In this document: in pieces, positions 12,478 to 25,100 of the stretch
Numbering within the stretch: position 1 is the first letter of the stretch
Layout of the letters: each line of letters starts with the position of its first letter
NCBI RefSeq assembly: GCF_017654505.1
Contig: NC_054549.1
Span: 25,690,147 to 25,754,146, forward strand
DNA: 64,000 nucleotides
Reading direction: 5' to 3'
From: Polyodon spathula
Taxonomy: Eukaryota; Chordata; Actinopteri; Acipenseriformes; Polyodontidae
The notes under the pieces: model-generated
What the model saw: only the letters and a program-made list of their open reading frames with translations
Told to the model about the DNA's origin: nothing
Databases searched by the model: none
Position numbers and translations under genes: made by a program

Positions 12478-13779
12478 TATGGATGCACCGATTCGAACCA
12501 AATACCTACTTTTTGAGCCGTGTTTGGATACGGCCGAATACTTAGGATTCGTGAACCAAATCCGAATCCTATATTTGCCCAGATGCACATACATTTTAAT
12601 ACATCCATCCAATGTGTGCCGTTCTTCTTTAAATAAAAAACACGAATCCGGTATCGAACTGAACTTTTGTATTTAATAAAAAGAACAAGATTGAACTCTG
12701 TCGCAGCTCTCAACTCCCTCAATTAGTGGTGGCGCACGCACTAAACACGACACGCAGCTGCTGAATGCAAACATACTCCTGATCCCCTACGCCGATTTAA
12801 TCGGTCACAGCGACCAAAAAAAAAAAAAAAAAAGGTCGGGCCTAGCTCCCCTCTAAATCATCAGGCTTTCCCAGTGCAGACTGAATCGGCTGCATACCCC
12901 GGCAACGACACCTCCGCTTTGGCATCGGCACCGACCGTGCTATGTTCGACGCCGATCACGGCACCGACAGCACTCGTCTCGACGCCGATCCCAGCATCAA
13001 TTAATTCGGCACTAGTAAATCGCTCTAAAGCGTCTACGGCCGCGCACCGACCGTGCTACTATCGGCACGAGTGCAGCAGTTCACCTGCATGAGATGAGAT
13101 GAGTGGTCCAAGAGCCTCCGCAGAGGTCATCCAGGACACCCCCCCCCCGTCCCCCGCTACAGTGACCACGGAACTCTCACGCTCATCTGGGTGAGCGTGC
13201 CCATAGTACTGTCCCAAAGAACTGACAAGACATTAACATATTCTACATCATATACAAAGTAGTCGTAGTACGTACAGAAAAAAAAATTAAAGGCAACTGC
13301 AGGACAAGTAATACTTTTTTTTTTTTTTAAACCTGTATACGTGTTATGGTTTTGTGGGTAAATGGTTTAAAAAATAAATTAAAAGGCATTCATAGGACTT
13401 GTTTTGACCCATGGTCTGCATTACAAAAACTATTAATTACTCTTAGGCTAGGCAGTTACCTTAGTATGTTTTTATTCTCTACAAACGTGGCAGCGGACTG
13501 TCTCTCTTTAGGGCACGCAAGAACTTGCAGACTTGATACAACTGTGTTGAGAATTTAAAAAGAAGGCATTTTATGAGATTTTTAACTCGAGGTACTGGGA
13601 ATATGACTGCACGCTCATCGGTAACAAAAATATTATTAACTAAAAGGCTCAAAACTATAGACTGTGCGTATCCCTTGTTAGTAGCTGCCAGTCATCTGTT
13701 TCTCATTCAACAGTTTCCTTCAGTTTTCTTGAGTTTTTGTAGATTTGGTATTCGGTTCAGTATTCGGCCTGCATCCCTA
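12478..13779. mobile_element. hAT-like non-autonomous transposon with CpG-rich interior
   Basis: The left end TATGGATGCACCGATTCGA and the right end ...GGCCTGCATCCCTA are inverted repeats of the hAT TAGGGATGC type; inner sequence continues GAACCAAATACC versus GGTATTCGGTTC. Flanking octamers GTCTCACA and GTTTCAGG agree at 5 of 8 positions, consistent with an aged duplication. The interior has no transposase, but 12720-13130 is unusually rich in CpG. Confidence 0.75.
12900..13075. repeat. CpG-rich short internal repeats inside the hAT-like element
   Basis: GCACCGACCGTGCTA occurs twice (near 12928 and 13045) and CGACGCCGATC twice (near 12948 and 12980), with CGGCAC repeated several times. CpG density is far above that of the surrounding window. 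Confidence 0.6.
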
Positions 13780-13789
13780 GTTTCAGGTA

Positions 13790-14560
13790 CTATCAAAACA
13801 ATTGATCTTTCATTATTAGGTAATCATGTTATAGCATTTTACCAGGAATGCATTTTTCAACCACTTGGTCTTCAACATACCTGGTACAAGGAAAACAAAG
13901 ACTATGTTCAGACCTGGAATGTCAAGACATACACTGGGAATATTCATTATAATGGAGCTGTCTTATACTCCAGTTAACAGAAAGTTGCACAGCATAAAAG
14001 ATAATATATAAAGCTAAGAATAGGCAAAACTGTCATTTTTGACATGTTGGAGTTTAGCTATTTATTAGTTAATGCAGCTTTTTTTTTTTTTTTTTTTTAC
14101 CTTTACTGTATTTAACACTTCAGAAAGCTTGAGGCACATCCTGCAAGGCAAGCAAAGTAAAAAAGGTAATATCAGCTTAAACCAGAGTATTTCACAGTAA
14201 AAGGTAAATGCAGCACAAGCATGCTAAATTAAGCTCCTGCATCCACTTTGCAAAATGACTTATTTCACACGAACCCTTGATTATTGAAACAGAAGAGAAG
14301 CCCATGTCTTTCACTTGGAACACATTCTGAACAACTGCAATTTGAATAGTATCTGTTATACAGCGAATAATAAGGGATGTTGCTGGAGAACTTGGCTCTG
14401 CTCAAGTTAACAATGTGCCACTCTGTCAGCCCAAGTTAGATTAAAAGGCTGGCAGTGATCGATTTTTGGCAATTGCTTATTTTCCGTAGGGCATGGGAAG
14501 TTTCAACATGTGTTAAAGTTTGAAGAATAAAAATGACAGAATATACAGTCTCTAACACAA
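13790..14560. other. Intergenic DNA, nothing recognised except a T20 run
   Basis: No supported coding sequence; a T20 run is at 14079-14098. The short ORF preceding it does not resemble a known family. Confidence 0.45.
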
Positions 14561-14569
14561 TCCTGGTTC

Positions 14570-14760
<191 letters not shown>

Positions 14761-15040
14761 CGTGCAGGTGCATTTGTTTGTTAAAAAGAATATCCTGTAT
14801 ATCAAAACTAAATAAACAAATCAAACAGCTGATGCGATATCCGGAGAAAATACCTACCACTAGCTGTTTGGATTTCTTTCCACTCTGATATACTGACGCA
14901 GGATAAGAAATATCAAAACACTTGCCATTTATGTTATTTCAGGAATACACACTACACAGCAGGAAGCAACTGTATCCTTCCCAGAGGTTTTCAAACATAT
15001 TTATTTGGTAATAATTAACAGGAAAACATATACCGGTAGG

Positions 15041-15059
15041 AAAAAAAAAAAAAAAAAAA
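15041..15059. repeat. Poly-A tract (A19)
   Basis: Homopolymer run in intergenic DNA with no clear retroelement attached. Confidence 0.8.
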
Positions 15060-15363
15060 CACGACACATTTTATTGGGTAAGATGCATTAATGTGATTAA
15101 AATCGGTTTTCTTGCAGTACAATATTTTAACTACAGGCTTTTGACAGGATTACAGTATGGGTTTAAAGTTGCAGGGTTGCACACCAATTTCTATAAGTAG
15201 TTATGGGTTGCATTTAGTTTTTTCCGTACCTCTCTGTGTTTAAAGAAGCTGTGCACTGCAGGGTTTTTGACGAGGACAGGGTGTGCAGTAACAAGATGCA
15301 AGTATTCCTCCAGAGCTCGACAGTATATCTGCCAGTCGTCGACCACAGCCAGCGACTCTGTGA

Positions 15364-15423
15364 CATGAAAATGGCTTTGCTAGTTTTGTTTTGGTCACTT
15401 GGTTACAGTGTAGTTTGCAATAG
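15364..15423 (+). other. Possible signal-peptide-like first exon (speculative)
   Basis: ATG at 15364 opens MKMALLVLFWSLGYSVVCNR, a short basic start and a hydrophobic run followed by Cys, as in a signal peptide. It is followed immediately by GTAAGA at 15424, a good splice donor. No downstream partner exon was found before CRBN, and an ORF this short arises easily by chance. I do not assign a gene. Confidence 0.15.
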
Positions 15424-15628
15424 GTAAGATTTTCAATATGGGTAAACCCAAGACAGATTCATAGCTTTGTCTAGCAACCTTTTCAGTTCCTTTGTTTATC
15501 TCAAATGAATTATATGATACCCAAAACACACTATATGAAATATGACCACTGAAATATGGAATTGTCACCATTTTGATTATTAAAGCAAAATGATTGATTT
15601 TCACTTCCTGTAGATGAAATATCATTAG

Positions 15629-15655
15629 TTTTTTTTTTTTTTTTTTTTTTTTTTT
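15629..15655. repeat. Poly-T tract (T27)
   Basis: Homopolymer run that generates a false Lys-rich ORF on the minus strand. No adjoining LINE or SINE body was recognised. Confidence 0.85.
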
Positions 15656-15659
15656 CATG

Positions 15660-18640
15660 TAACATGGCTTGTTGATTTAAAAAAACACACACAAAAAAAA
15701 CCTCTTGACTATCTATTAGTCTTGTGACATTTCTTCTTTTGCTGGCCAATGTATAGTAAGGTCCCAGGTCCACATGATTTCTCATTTTACAGGGATTTTG
15801 TCCAGCAACCAATTAATGAAACACATGTATTTACATTTTTTTCTCAAAGATGTACAATGTAATTTGTTTTGGCCTACATACAATGAGATGTTTTTTATTC
15901 AAAGTTCTGTTCAGAACAGCTAAAGGGGACCACGGTACTTTAATGGAACTTTAATGTATTCCATTACATGATGCATTTGGGACTTCGACTCTGAACATGT
16001 CAAGGGACCAAATGGGACGTCATTTTGTATAATATCTGGGGCGTTATAATCCTGCACTGTATGTAGGTTGCTGTCATGACGATTGAAGTGGGGGAGGCCT
16101 GGGGTTCTACAGGAGTCAAAACAGCTATTGAGTGGCAGGCTATGACACAGATGTCTTGCTGGCACACATGTAATAAAATGTGCTGTTTGGTCCCTGGATG
16201 CAGCTCTGTTTGGGAATTTGACGTTTGGAATCTAGTTTTCCATACACTGGTTCTCCCATGTCTCCCCAGTTAGTTTACATTGGGTCTATTGTATACCGAA
16301 GGACCTCTCCTGTCCTTTACTGTCCATTCTGTGTCTGTAACCATTTTCACATGGGTGGTGGGCAAACCTCAATGTGACCTTTAGGTGACAATTTTACATA
16401 CCAATTTTCTTTTTGGTCTTTATCTCCAAGTTAGACAGATATGTCCCTGGCTTGGCTGGTAATGGAGGAACCTAAAAAATAAGTAAACCCAATCATATAA
16501 AATACACTGGTAACAATTTAGGGGAAATAGCCATTTAAAATGAATTGATTGTAAAATCTCCATTTGCTGTACATATACATTATATTTGATTTAAAAACCA
16601 CAGCAGCCCAGAATTTGGGACGTTATCAGAGCGGCCCGATATCTGTGACGTTATCCCTGCAAACCAAATCTGCCCAGAATTTGGGACATTAAGCAGAATT
16701 TGGGGAGTAAATGAAAACATGGCAGTGTATATTTAAAATTGTGATTACATTTGAGATAAACTAATGTATCCCGTACAAAACTGCAATAGTGTATATATTT
16801 GATATCAAAATACATCGCGCAAACGATTGTAGATATCTGCTGTTTGAAAGAAAAAAGTACACCGCTACAGAAAAAAAAAATTAAAAAAATTCTTACATTA
16901 GTGCATAACATGATAATTCACATAAAGTACTAATCCATAGTTTGTTATATTAGTACAGCAAAACGCCACGTTATATCTTAATTGAAAGGTTGTGAAAAGC
17001 AGACTTTCCCTCACTTTCTCTGATCGTAATGTTAAAAATGCCTGCAAGCTTTTCCACTCGTGTGACGACATTCATGTGACAGACATGGACCAATCAAAAC
17101 GCGAGACTGTTATGCTGTTCCAGCCGAGAAACATGGCCTGTGTCATACCTCGGAGAGCCTGTTGTGAAGAAGTCGGAAGACGTGATCTGTACTGATAAAC
17201 TAAGTTATGTTTTTTGACAGGGTAATCCAAAAACACTGGCCGTAACTAATAGCTATTTTGATCAACTTAATTAAGATTGATATTTAAGTGCCTACAATGT
17301 GGCCAATATGTCGCATTGTGAAAGGATGCGTGCGCCTGTTGTTTCAAACATGATATAATATGGTTATTCACTTGCCCCTCCCCCTTCAGGACCTACAGCC
17401 AGGTAACATGCTTGACAGCGAAGACACAGCGAAGGAGAACAGACCCCTGAAGTGCAAGTTTTAAAAAAGCAAGTCGCGATTTCCGTTGATACAGACACAG
17501 ATGAGATACCGCTGCAAGGCAGGTCTGCTTGCGCAGCAGTTTACGTAGTCAGCGCATCTAAGGACGGTAAAAAGTATAGGACACTTATGTCATAGATGGG
17601 AGGAGCCAAGACAGGGGCGGGTACCTGAGAACAGAAATATGTTCAGACTGCATTTGGGAGTAGCGTGTTAATTAATACATTTTGGGAGCATTTTGCAATG
17701 ACGGCTAGTGTCCAGCCAAGTTAAGAAACTAACACTGCTGTGACTCTCGGCAGTCAATGCAAAATACCAGCAAAACGAATCTTTTTAAATAACCGTTATA
17801 AGAAAGAGTTATCAAACAGGGGTTGAAAGTTATATATCGAATCGTTATATTGTTACAACATGATTGTATAATTGTTATTTTGTTTGGTGATTTTGTAATG
17901 CATACAAGTGCTACGCCAAACTGTGTCTTTAGTGGGTGTATATAGGCTAAAAGTTATTGTGACACCATATGTTCAAACCTTACATCTGTTGTTTGTTGTA
18001 ATAATTAAAAACAAGAAGTGTAAGTAATCTGCTTTTTCTTTCAGTATTTGTGTTAGTTTATTACTACTCACAGCCATTATGCTCAATTGAAATATTCACT
18101 CTTTGGAGGATCATGGACAAATAAGCACAAACATTTTTTAAAGGTTTTTAAACGTTTCAAACAAAGAACATACCATGTGGTCAAAAATGTATGTAAACAT
18201 GTCACGTACAGAAGCATCAGCAGCTCCATATGAATGAAACTGAGTTCAGTTATTTTATCGTGCATATTAAAATAAATAGTGCCAAAAATTGCTAACTGCT
18301 ATAAATGGACCCCAGTTAGATAGATTAATACAAAAACACAAAATACAAAATTAACTTTAAAAAATACAAATAAATAGAAATAAAAAGAAAACACACACAC
18401 ACTGCAGAAAGTTGTAATTCTACTAAGACTGTGATTACAGCACTTGCAAACAATTAGATACACAGTATAAAGATGTAAACAACGTTAAAAAAAAATCAAG
18501 AAACACAGACAGAATTACAAAATCAGTTTCAACAGTCACATTATCACAGATTGGTTCTTAAATTCTCTTACAAAATTAGAAAAGGTAGAAAAGTCAGTTT
18601 CTTTTGCCGTCTGACTAATGCTTTGTATTATTATTACCCT
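15660..18640. other. Intergenic DNA upstream of CRBN, nothing firm
   Basis: No supported gene. At 16606-16700 the phrase CCAGAATTTGGGAC or a close variant occurs three times, suggesting a small degenerate repeat. 17330-17700 is somewhat GC-richer, with a GGGGCGGG box near 17615, but too far from exon 1 to call a promoter. Confidence 0.45.
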
Positions 18641-18833
18641 CCACCTCTGAGTGGGCTCTGAGGATCTGTAAAATCTGCTTGATTTTAGTTTAAACGCAAC
18701 CCTTACACTTTATTTCCACTAGAAGTCTCTGTAGTATATTTTGCATGATAATATTTGAGCTGCCGCGCTGCTGTCTTGCATATACTCGCCGGCTGTTCGT
18801 CTCCCAGAGTGCAGCTCAGTGTAAACAGAGACT
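18641..18833 (+). promoter_or_regulatory. CRBN: Presumed CRBN proximal promoter and 5' UTR
   Basis: The region immediately upstream of the start codon. It lacks an obvious TATA box at a useful distance and becomes moderately CpG-containing near 18757-18800 (CTGCCGCGCTG, CTCGCCGGC). The call rests on position only; no transcription start can be set from sequence. Confidence 0.35.
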
Positions 18834-18906
18834 ATGGCTGAAGAAGAGGGAGGAGGAGATCAGAATATCAACAATAACATGGGGAATCAATTACAACTTT
18901 TACCGG
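18834..18906 (+). CDS. CRBN: CRBN coding exon 1
   Basis: Encodes residues 1-24 plus the first base of codon 25: MAEEEGGG, then an Asn-rich stretch and MGNQLQLLP. The human protein has the matching MGN...LLP segment. The exon ends at CCGG with donor GTAACT at 18907. This N-terminal tail is acidic and probably disordered. The 5' UTR start cannot be placed from sequence alone; the sequence just upstream (about 18755-18833) is locally richer in CpG than its surroundings. Confidence 0.9.
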
Positions 18907-19034
18907 GTAACTAAACGGTTTGAAATATTGAGGCTGCATGAACCAGCTGTTTAGGGAAGTATTATAGATGATATGAGATGAAGTGTGCGTCATAAAGAAA
19001 ATTTTTCACTTTCGCTTTAAGTTTATTTTCTAAA

Positions 19035-19101
<67 letters not shown>

Positions 19102-22100
19102 GTATATGTAAATAAAACACCAGATCCCATTTGAAATGACGCCCGATATAGCAAACACAAGTGCGTTGTACGTTTTATGCAGCGCACAACAAAGACCAAA
19201 TAACGACCTACAAAATGAATGCGGTCATGTTTCATTAATACGAATTCCACCTGCATTGCATCTAAAAACAACCTGCATTGCAATATCTAAAAACAAACGA
19301 AACCTAGGAGTCAGGTTGCAGTTTGCAATGCACAGTCTGTGTATAATGTACTCGGCTCAGCACAGTTTGTTTATTTATTTATTTATTTATTCATTTTTAT
19401 TTGAGCTGAAGCTCTTGTGCAAACAGTTATTAACATTACAAACTAGATCATGTACTATAAAGAGATGCAACGTCTAGTTCTCCTGTAAATAATTAATTAA
19501 ATTGCTAACTGATAACTCTCATTTTGAATGTAGGCATAGTCTTAGAACTGCAAGTTTCAGTATTACCAGACAGTCACTGTATCACTGACTCGGGCTTCCT
19601 GGTATTCTTAAACATTATTCTTTAAAGAGTACTATACTAACAAGACATTTGAGACCGAATTGTTATCGCTTAGCAGTACAAATATTATTACAGGCCCCTT
19701 TTTGAATATATTTAGGCTCTTTGTGTTTGAACAAAGAACACTAGATTTCATAGTTTAAATGCAACATTAGATTAGGTTGTTCCTGGCACTTCATTATCAA
19801 TCAGATCATGTGATGTATGCACAGGTACCAGGATGGAGCAGTTTATCGATAAAGTTATATTTCCAAAATTTTCTCAGCACAATAACGCCCAAGTAATAAT
19901 GTTAATAACATTATTGAGAGGAAAGAAATTGATTTTAAAACCTTATTTTGCAATCATTTATTGAGTGATTTAAATGTCACATATATAGTTGCAGTTATGA
20001 GTACTGTATGAAGGTAACAAATCCTGTGATGTGTGTTTATATTCGTTTAAAAAATAATGTTACCCTAACAGCTATTATTTAATTTTTGATATATACATTT
20101 TCAGAATGAAATATACTCCTAAAACAGCTTTTAAGACTGTATAAACAGAAGCTAAACATATACATGAAAATAATTGCACGTTTTCAGAAACACAACTTGC
20201 ACACTGTGTTCATGTTTACCCGTATTAGAATGTCCTCATATTTGCCATCTGAATTTCACAATGCAGACTGTAAGGATAGCTGTGCCACTCAGTGCCACAC
20301 ACTGACTCACCGCCTCCCCCCTCCTGATGTGAACATGGTAAATCGATCTTGAGATTAGGTTGGATGGAGGTCTGTCACAGCACAGCACTGGAAAGAAACC
20401 AAATGGTGCATCGAGCCTCTTCAAATCTCGGATTGTGCTGTGTTCAGAGTGTCTTGATTTGTCGCAGAGAGTGACAATTGTGAAATGTTATTGAAAATAT
20501 TCAATAACAATTCTGTACAAATAGTTCAATAAATATATAAAATAAATACAAATTAACATCCCCCTCTCCTCATTTGTATCTGTTTTTGCTTCATTTTAAG
20601 TATGTCTTGTTTAAGTAGAAAATGAAGAAGATGATGATGAGATGGAAAGGGAAGATCACGATAGTGATGAAGCTGAAAAACCGAACATTATGAACTTTGA
20701 CACTAGTCTGCCAACATCACATGCAGTAAGTGTACATTTCTTTGCCGCTGTCTATATTTATAATTCAAAAGGATGTGTGAAAATTATATTTACAAAGTGA
20801 TAGAATTAAAATCTAGAACAGTGAGTTTAGAAAGTAGTTACGCTATACCACTGTCTTTTCATAGTGCACAGAATCCTTTTTGTTGAAGTAAGTGTAGCTA
20901 ACAAAATAGTCCATGAATTCTCTGCCGTAGACATCCATTCGTTATATAGGTCTCAAATGTGCAGTTTTGAGAGAAACATGTTTTAGCAAATATGCATTTT
21001 CATTTTAAAACATGATACCATATTCCTTCGAATTTAAGATGTCTTTTTTAAAAACAATTTTTGCTTCTCAGAAATATCCTGTATCTTAAATTCGAGTACA
21101 GTAGTGATGCAACTACCTGAGTACAAAAACAGCAACATGACTGACTGCAGAGAAAAGACAATCAAAGACTGCCTGATATAGAATCATCCATGACATACAA
21201 GCAGACATTGTCAAAGAAGCATCATTAGCTTCCTGAGGAATTCAAGGAAGCTTTTCCAATTTTTTAGCATTTCTAACAAACGGTACCAGCTTGTACAGAT
21301 CAAAAATGCTGATCAGACCCCCGTATTTTTGACATTCCAAGCAATACTGCAAAAAAAAAACAGGTGTGAGTAATCACGACTGGAAATGAGAAGCAGCACA
21401 TAACTGTAATGCTCTGAGTGATAGCAAACGGCTGCAAACTGCCTCCATATGCGTAATTGAGGTTGTATCTTTGTAATTGTGTATTTGTTAGATATTTTGT
21501 TTTTTCCTCAAATTGAGGGTGGGAAATTTGGGCTGTGTCTTAAATTCGAGGGCGTCTTAAATTAGAAGGAATACAGTATCTTGTCCTACACTACCTTAAA
21601 GACATCTGTTTGCAGCCCATGCTTTTAGACTTTCTTGCACTGGAGGGTGAAATTAACCCCACCCCTTCCCTGGCTTCTTTTCTGTCAGTAACCAATCAGT
21701 TGCTCCCCCTATTGGCTGACTTGCTTCTGCCAACAACATGCTTTCACCAAGAAAACGCTGCTGTGGTGAAATTTCCAGGGAAGTAAAGCAGCAACAGACT
21801 TTCTGGAAGTCAAGGCAAGCAAACTGCTGATTTTACTTAACCTAGTGTAGTACCAGATGTCTGTTTTAAATTGAAATTACATGTTTGCAATAATATGTAT
21901 GTGTCACAAAGACGGCCGGAGTGGGGGACGTCAGACCAGAAACAGGAACCAGGAAATAAACAGAGAGGTGGAGTTTTGGGAAAGCTGAGCGCTTTCTTGC
22001 GCTCAGCATTTAATGAATTAACAGAACAGTAAATAAAAAGGTTGTAACAAACAAAAACACAGGACTCGGCACTGGTAGCCAAAATAAACAGACAAACAAA

Positions 22101-25100
22101 ACGGACTAACACTAAACAACACAGTGAGCTGATATTTTTAACGATTATTATTTTATGACTATTATTATTACCTCCGTCTCCAATCCCGTTCTCCACTCAC
22201 CGAACACACAACCCCGAGTGAGTGAAAACATGCTGCTTTTATGCAGCTGTACCGAGATTCGATTGCTAATCAATCATTCAACTGAATTCCTAGTACAACT
22301 GCACGTGAATTAATACAGTGCAATTCTCCTTGCTCTCATATTATTACTTTTTACTTGCACGTGAAGTGCTGTGCAATCCTCGTGCCTAAATACAACTATA
22401 CATTTTAAACACTTGTGTTACACAGACCCATTTATATCCTGTGTACCAATGACTATACACCAACATTAACATACAACATATAACACAAAATACACACAGG
22501 GACGGGCACTTTGCCACAGTATGTCATTAAATACTGCACCGCGCCTGGGAGACTGTGTTTGTGTCATTAGTCTTTTATTAAATCATCTAAAGAGGCAGTA
22601 TTGTCTTGGAGGCAGAACTTACTTGCAGACAGAACTGAATTTACAAAACCAGTATGTAGATATTGGCCACCATGGTTTAATTGAGGAATTTTAAAATGAT
22701 TTTCTTTCTGCCGCCTTATTGATATTTGGGGCTCCTTCCTGAGGCCACAATAACTTGACAGCTGTCAAAGCTGCAGAAATCCATCGATAGGTTGTTAATT
22801 TGTTTTAAATGCTTTATAGCAAAGATGACAACACAAAAGATTAAAAAAAAACTAAGATAATTATCTTATTGTGGGAGGGGGTTAAATAATTATTGTGAAC
22901 ATGAAATTTACATAAAATAATGAATACATTTAAAATATACCTTTGTTTTTTGGTTTGTTGTGCAGATTAAGTTCCAGTAGACAATGTCTTTGATTGTACA
23001 GGACAACTCATTTTACAAATCTTCCACATATGCTGCAGGTGCCGTCATCTCTCGCCTCACTGACACCTCAGTCACATGTAGTCCTGTCATAGTGACTCAG
23101 CGTCCTTAGAATGTCATGAACCAAAGACTGGTGTTGCAATGGGCATAACAGATTGTAGGATAACCAAGTAAGGAACAATGTTGACCTGGCATCATTTGTA
23201 CTGTGGATTTCAAAAAAAAAAAAAAAAAAAAAAAGGAGAGTGTATGAAATATATGCCTTACCATCCTCTCATGTTTTGAGGCTGTCATTGATAAACTACC
23301 ATTGAAAATGTTCTATAAATAGATGCAGCAGTTTTGCACGCTCAAGATTCATAATGACGAGCTGTTGTCTTTCCCAATTAAATCTCATCTTCAAGCATCC
23401 TCCAACCAAGACGTGAAGTTCAAGCACCAGGAGGATAAATGACAGCATATTCATTGAGATTTTTAGTTATTTTGTTATTGCATTTTGCCTTTTGAAGGTA
23501 ATTGGGATTTTAAGAGCTGGAACTCTTTATTACACAACTGTTCTATTCAGACATTAACTTTTAAGAAGAAAATATCTTCTGCAGGGAATTTTAAAGCATT
23601 ACTTTATTTAAGTCGGTGGATTTAAAGCTGTTCATTTTTTCATATGTTAGTAAATGTCCAGTTTTGTACATTATGTGATCATTTTCATAGGCGTTAAAGT
23701 ATACAGATACAGTATGTTAAATAGTATGTGAACATTACGTTTTATTATTTTATTATTGGTGCCACCTAGTGATATTAAAGAGAAATAACATCAGTAGTAT
23801 GTAGCTCATCATCATCTGCGCTCGGTTCTCTGCAAACCTAATGTCAATGAACAACCCAAGTCATAAAGCCAAGCACAGGTCTCAACCAGGTCTACATTGT
23901 AGAACACAAGGCTGCTGAGAGAGTCTGCCTGTTGCAAATGCCCAGAGGTGTTATCTGTGATTCTGTAGCTGCTTTGGGATTTTCACCAAGCTGGGATTGC
24001 TCTCAATTCCATCATTTCTGAGGTTAGCAGTACATATATACATGCTGTGATATCCAGTCTCACACATTACTGTATATGAGAAGGAAGCTGAGTAGTCTAG
24101 TGGTTGAAGAAAAGGGCTTGTAACTAGGAGGTTGCCGGCTTAGCCACTGACTCACTGTAAATGACTCTACAGCTTATGCATAGTTCACACACCGTAGTCT
24201 CTGTAAGTCACCTTGGATGAAGGTGTCTACTAAATAAACAAATAATAATAATGCCTTCATATTAATTTGCTAGATATTTAGTTTTGCTTATGCTTTTATA
24301 ACATGGGTGGCCGCAACCAGGCACACTGCAAGCAAGCGCCTCAACCACTGTTCAAAAGAGCTAGGCTTTTCTGCATTTGTGGTTGTATAGAGGTGATGTA
24401 CTGAATCTTCACTGTGTTTGAAATAACTAGAGGGCTGATAACCTCATAGCGTCCCGAGGTTGTTTATAGACCCCCGGATCATGAGTGCGACCGTCCTCCA
24501 CACACAATGACGATTCAGTGATTGAGAGATGTCCTGCACATTTCAAATTCTACAGCAGTAGAAATTAAATTATGTAGTAGATAGGGTTGTGCCATAATTT
24601 TTTTTTTATGCAATATTGAGAATTATGCAGCATTTGCAACAGAGCAATTTCTCAGTGGTGGTATAAAGAGCTTTTAACTTCTTTATACCACATCTCTTCA
24701 ATAGGTCAGATTCGGTAACACACAGCACTTCCCGTTTCACTTTATTATAGGTGGTTGTGTGCACAGTGAGAATTGTTTTTCCTTGCTGCTGTGTAAGCAG
24801 TATTGCCTGTCCCTTGTCCCTAGTATCTGGGTGCAGATATGGAGGAGTTTCACGGCCGCACGGTGCATGATGAAGAGAGCTGTCAGATGATTCCAGTGCT
24901 GTCGCACACCTCCGTGATGCTAATCCCTGGTCAGACCCTGCCGCTGCAGCTCTTCCGCCCCCAGGAGGTCAGCATGATGAGGACCGTGATGCAGCAGGAC
25001 AGGACCTTCGCTGTGCTCGCATACAGGTGCGCTCTTTACACCCACTGCAGGGCCAGCTTGCATGGCTAGTAAGCACTAAAAATGGCTTTTAAATCAGATA

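Noticed and set aside
12441..13092. ORFs on both strands at 12441-12722 and 12874-13092
   Set aside because: They lie within the hAT-like element; the first reads through its inverted end and the second through the CpG-rich repeats. No transposase motifs.
13573..13977. A 134-codon + strand ORF
   Set aside because: Starts inside the hAT-like element and runs through its end into flanking DNA; no family motifs.
17610..17625. GGGGCGGG box as a CRBN promoter element
   Set aside because: It lies about 1.2 kb upstream of the start codon with no supporting context.
19023..19283. Minus-strand ORF with Ile and Asn runs
   Set aside because: Produced by the ATT microsatellite in intron 1.
21837..22196. 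A 119-codon minus-strand ORF
   Set aside because: Overlaps a probable repeat element and its composition is low-complexity hydrophobic; no homology recognised.
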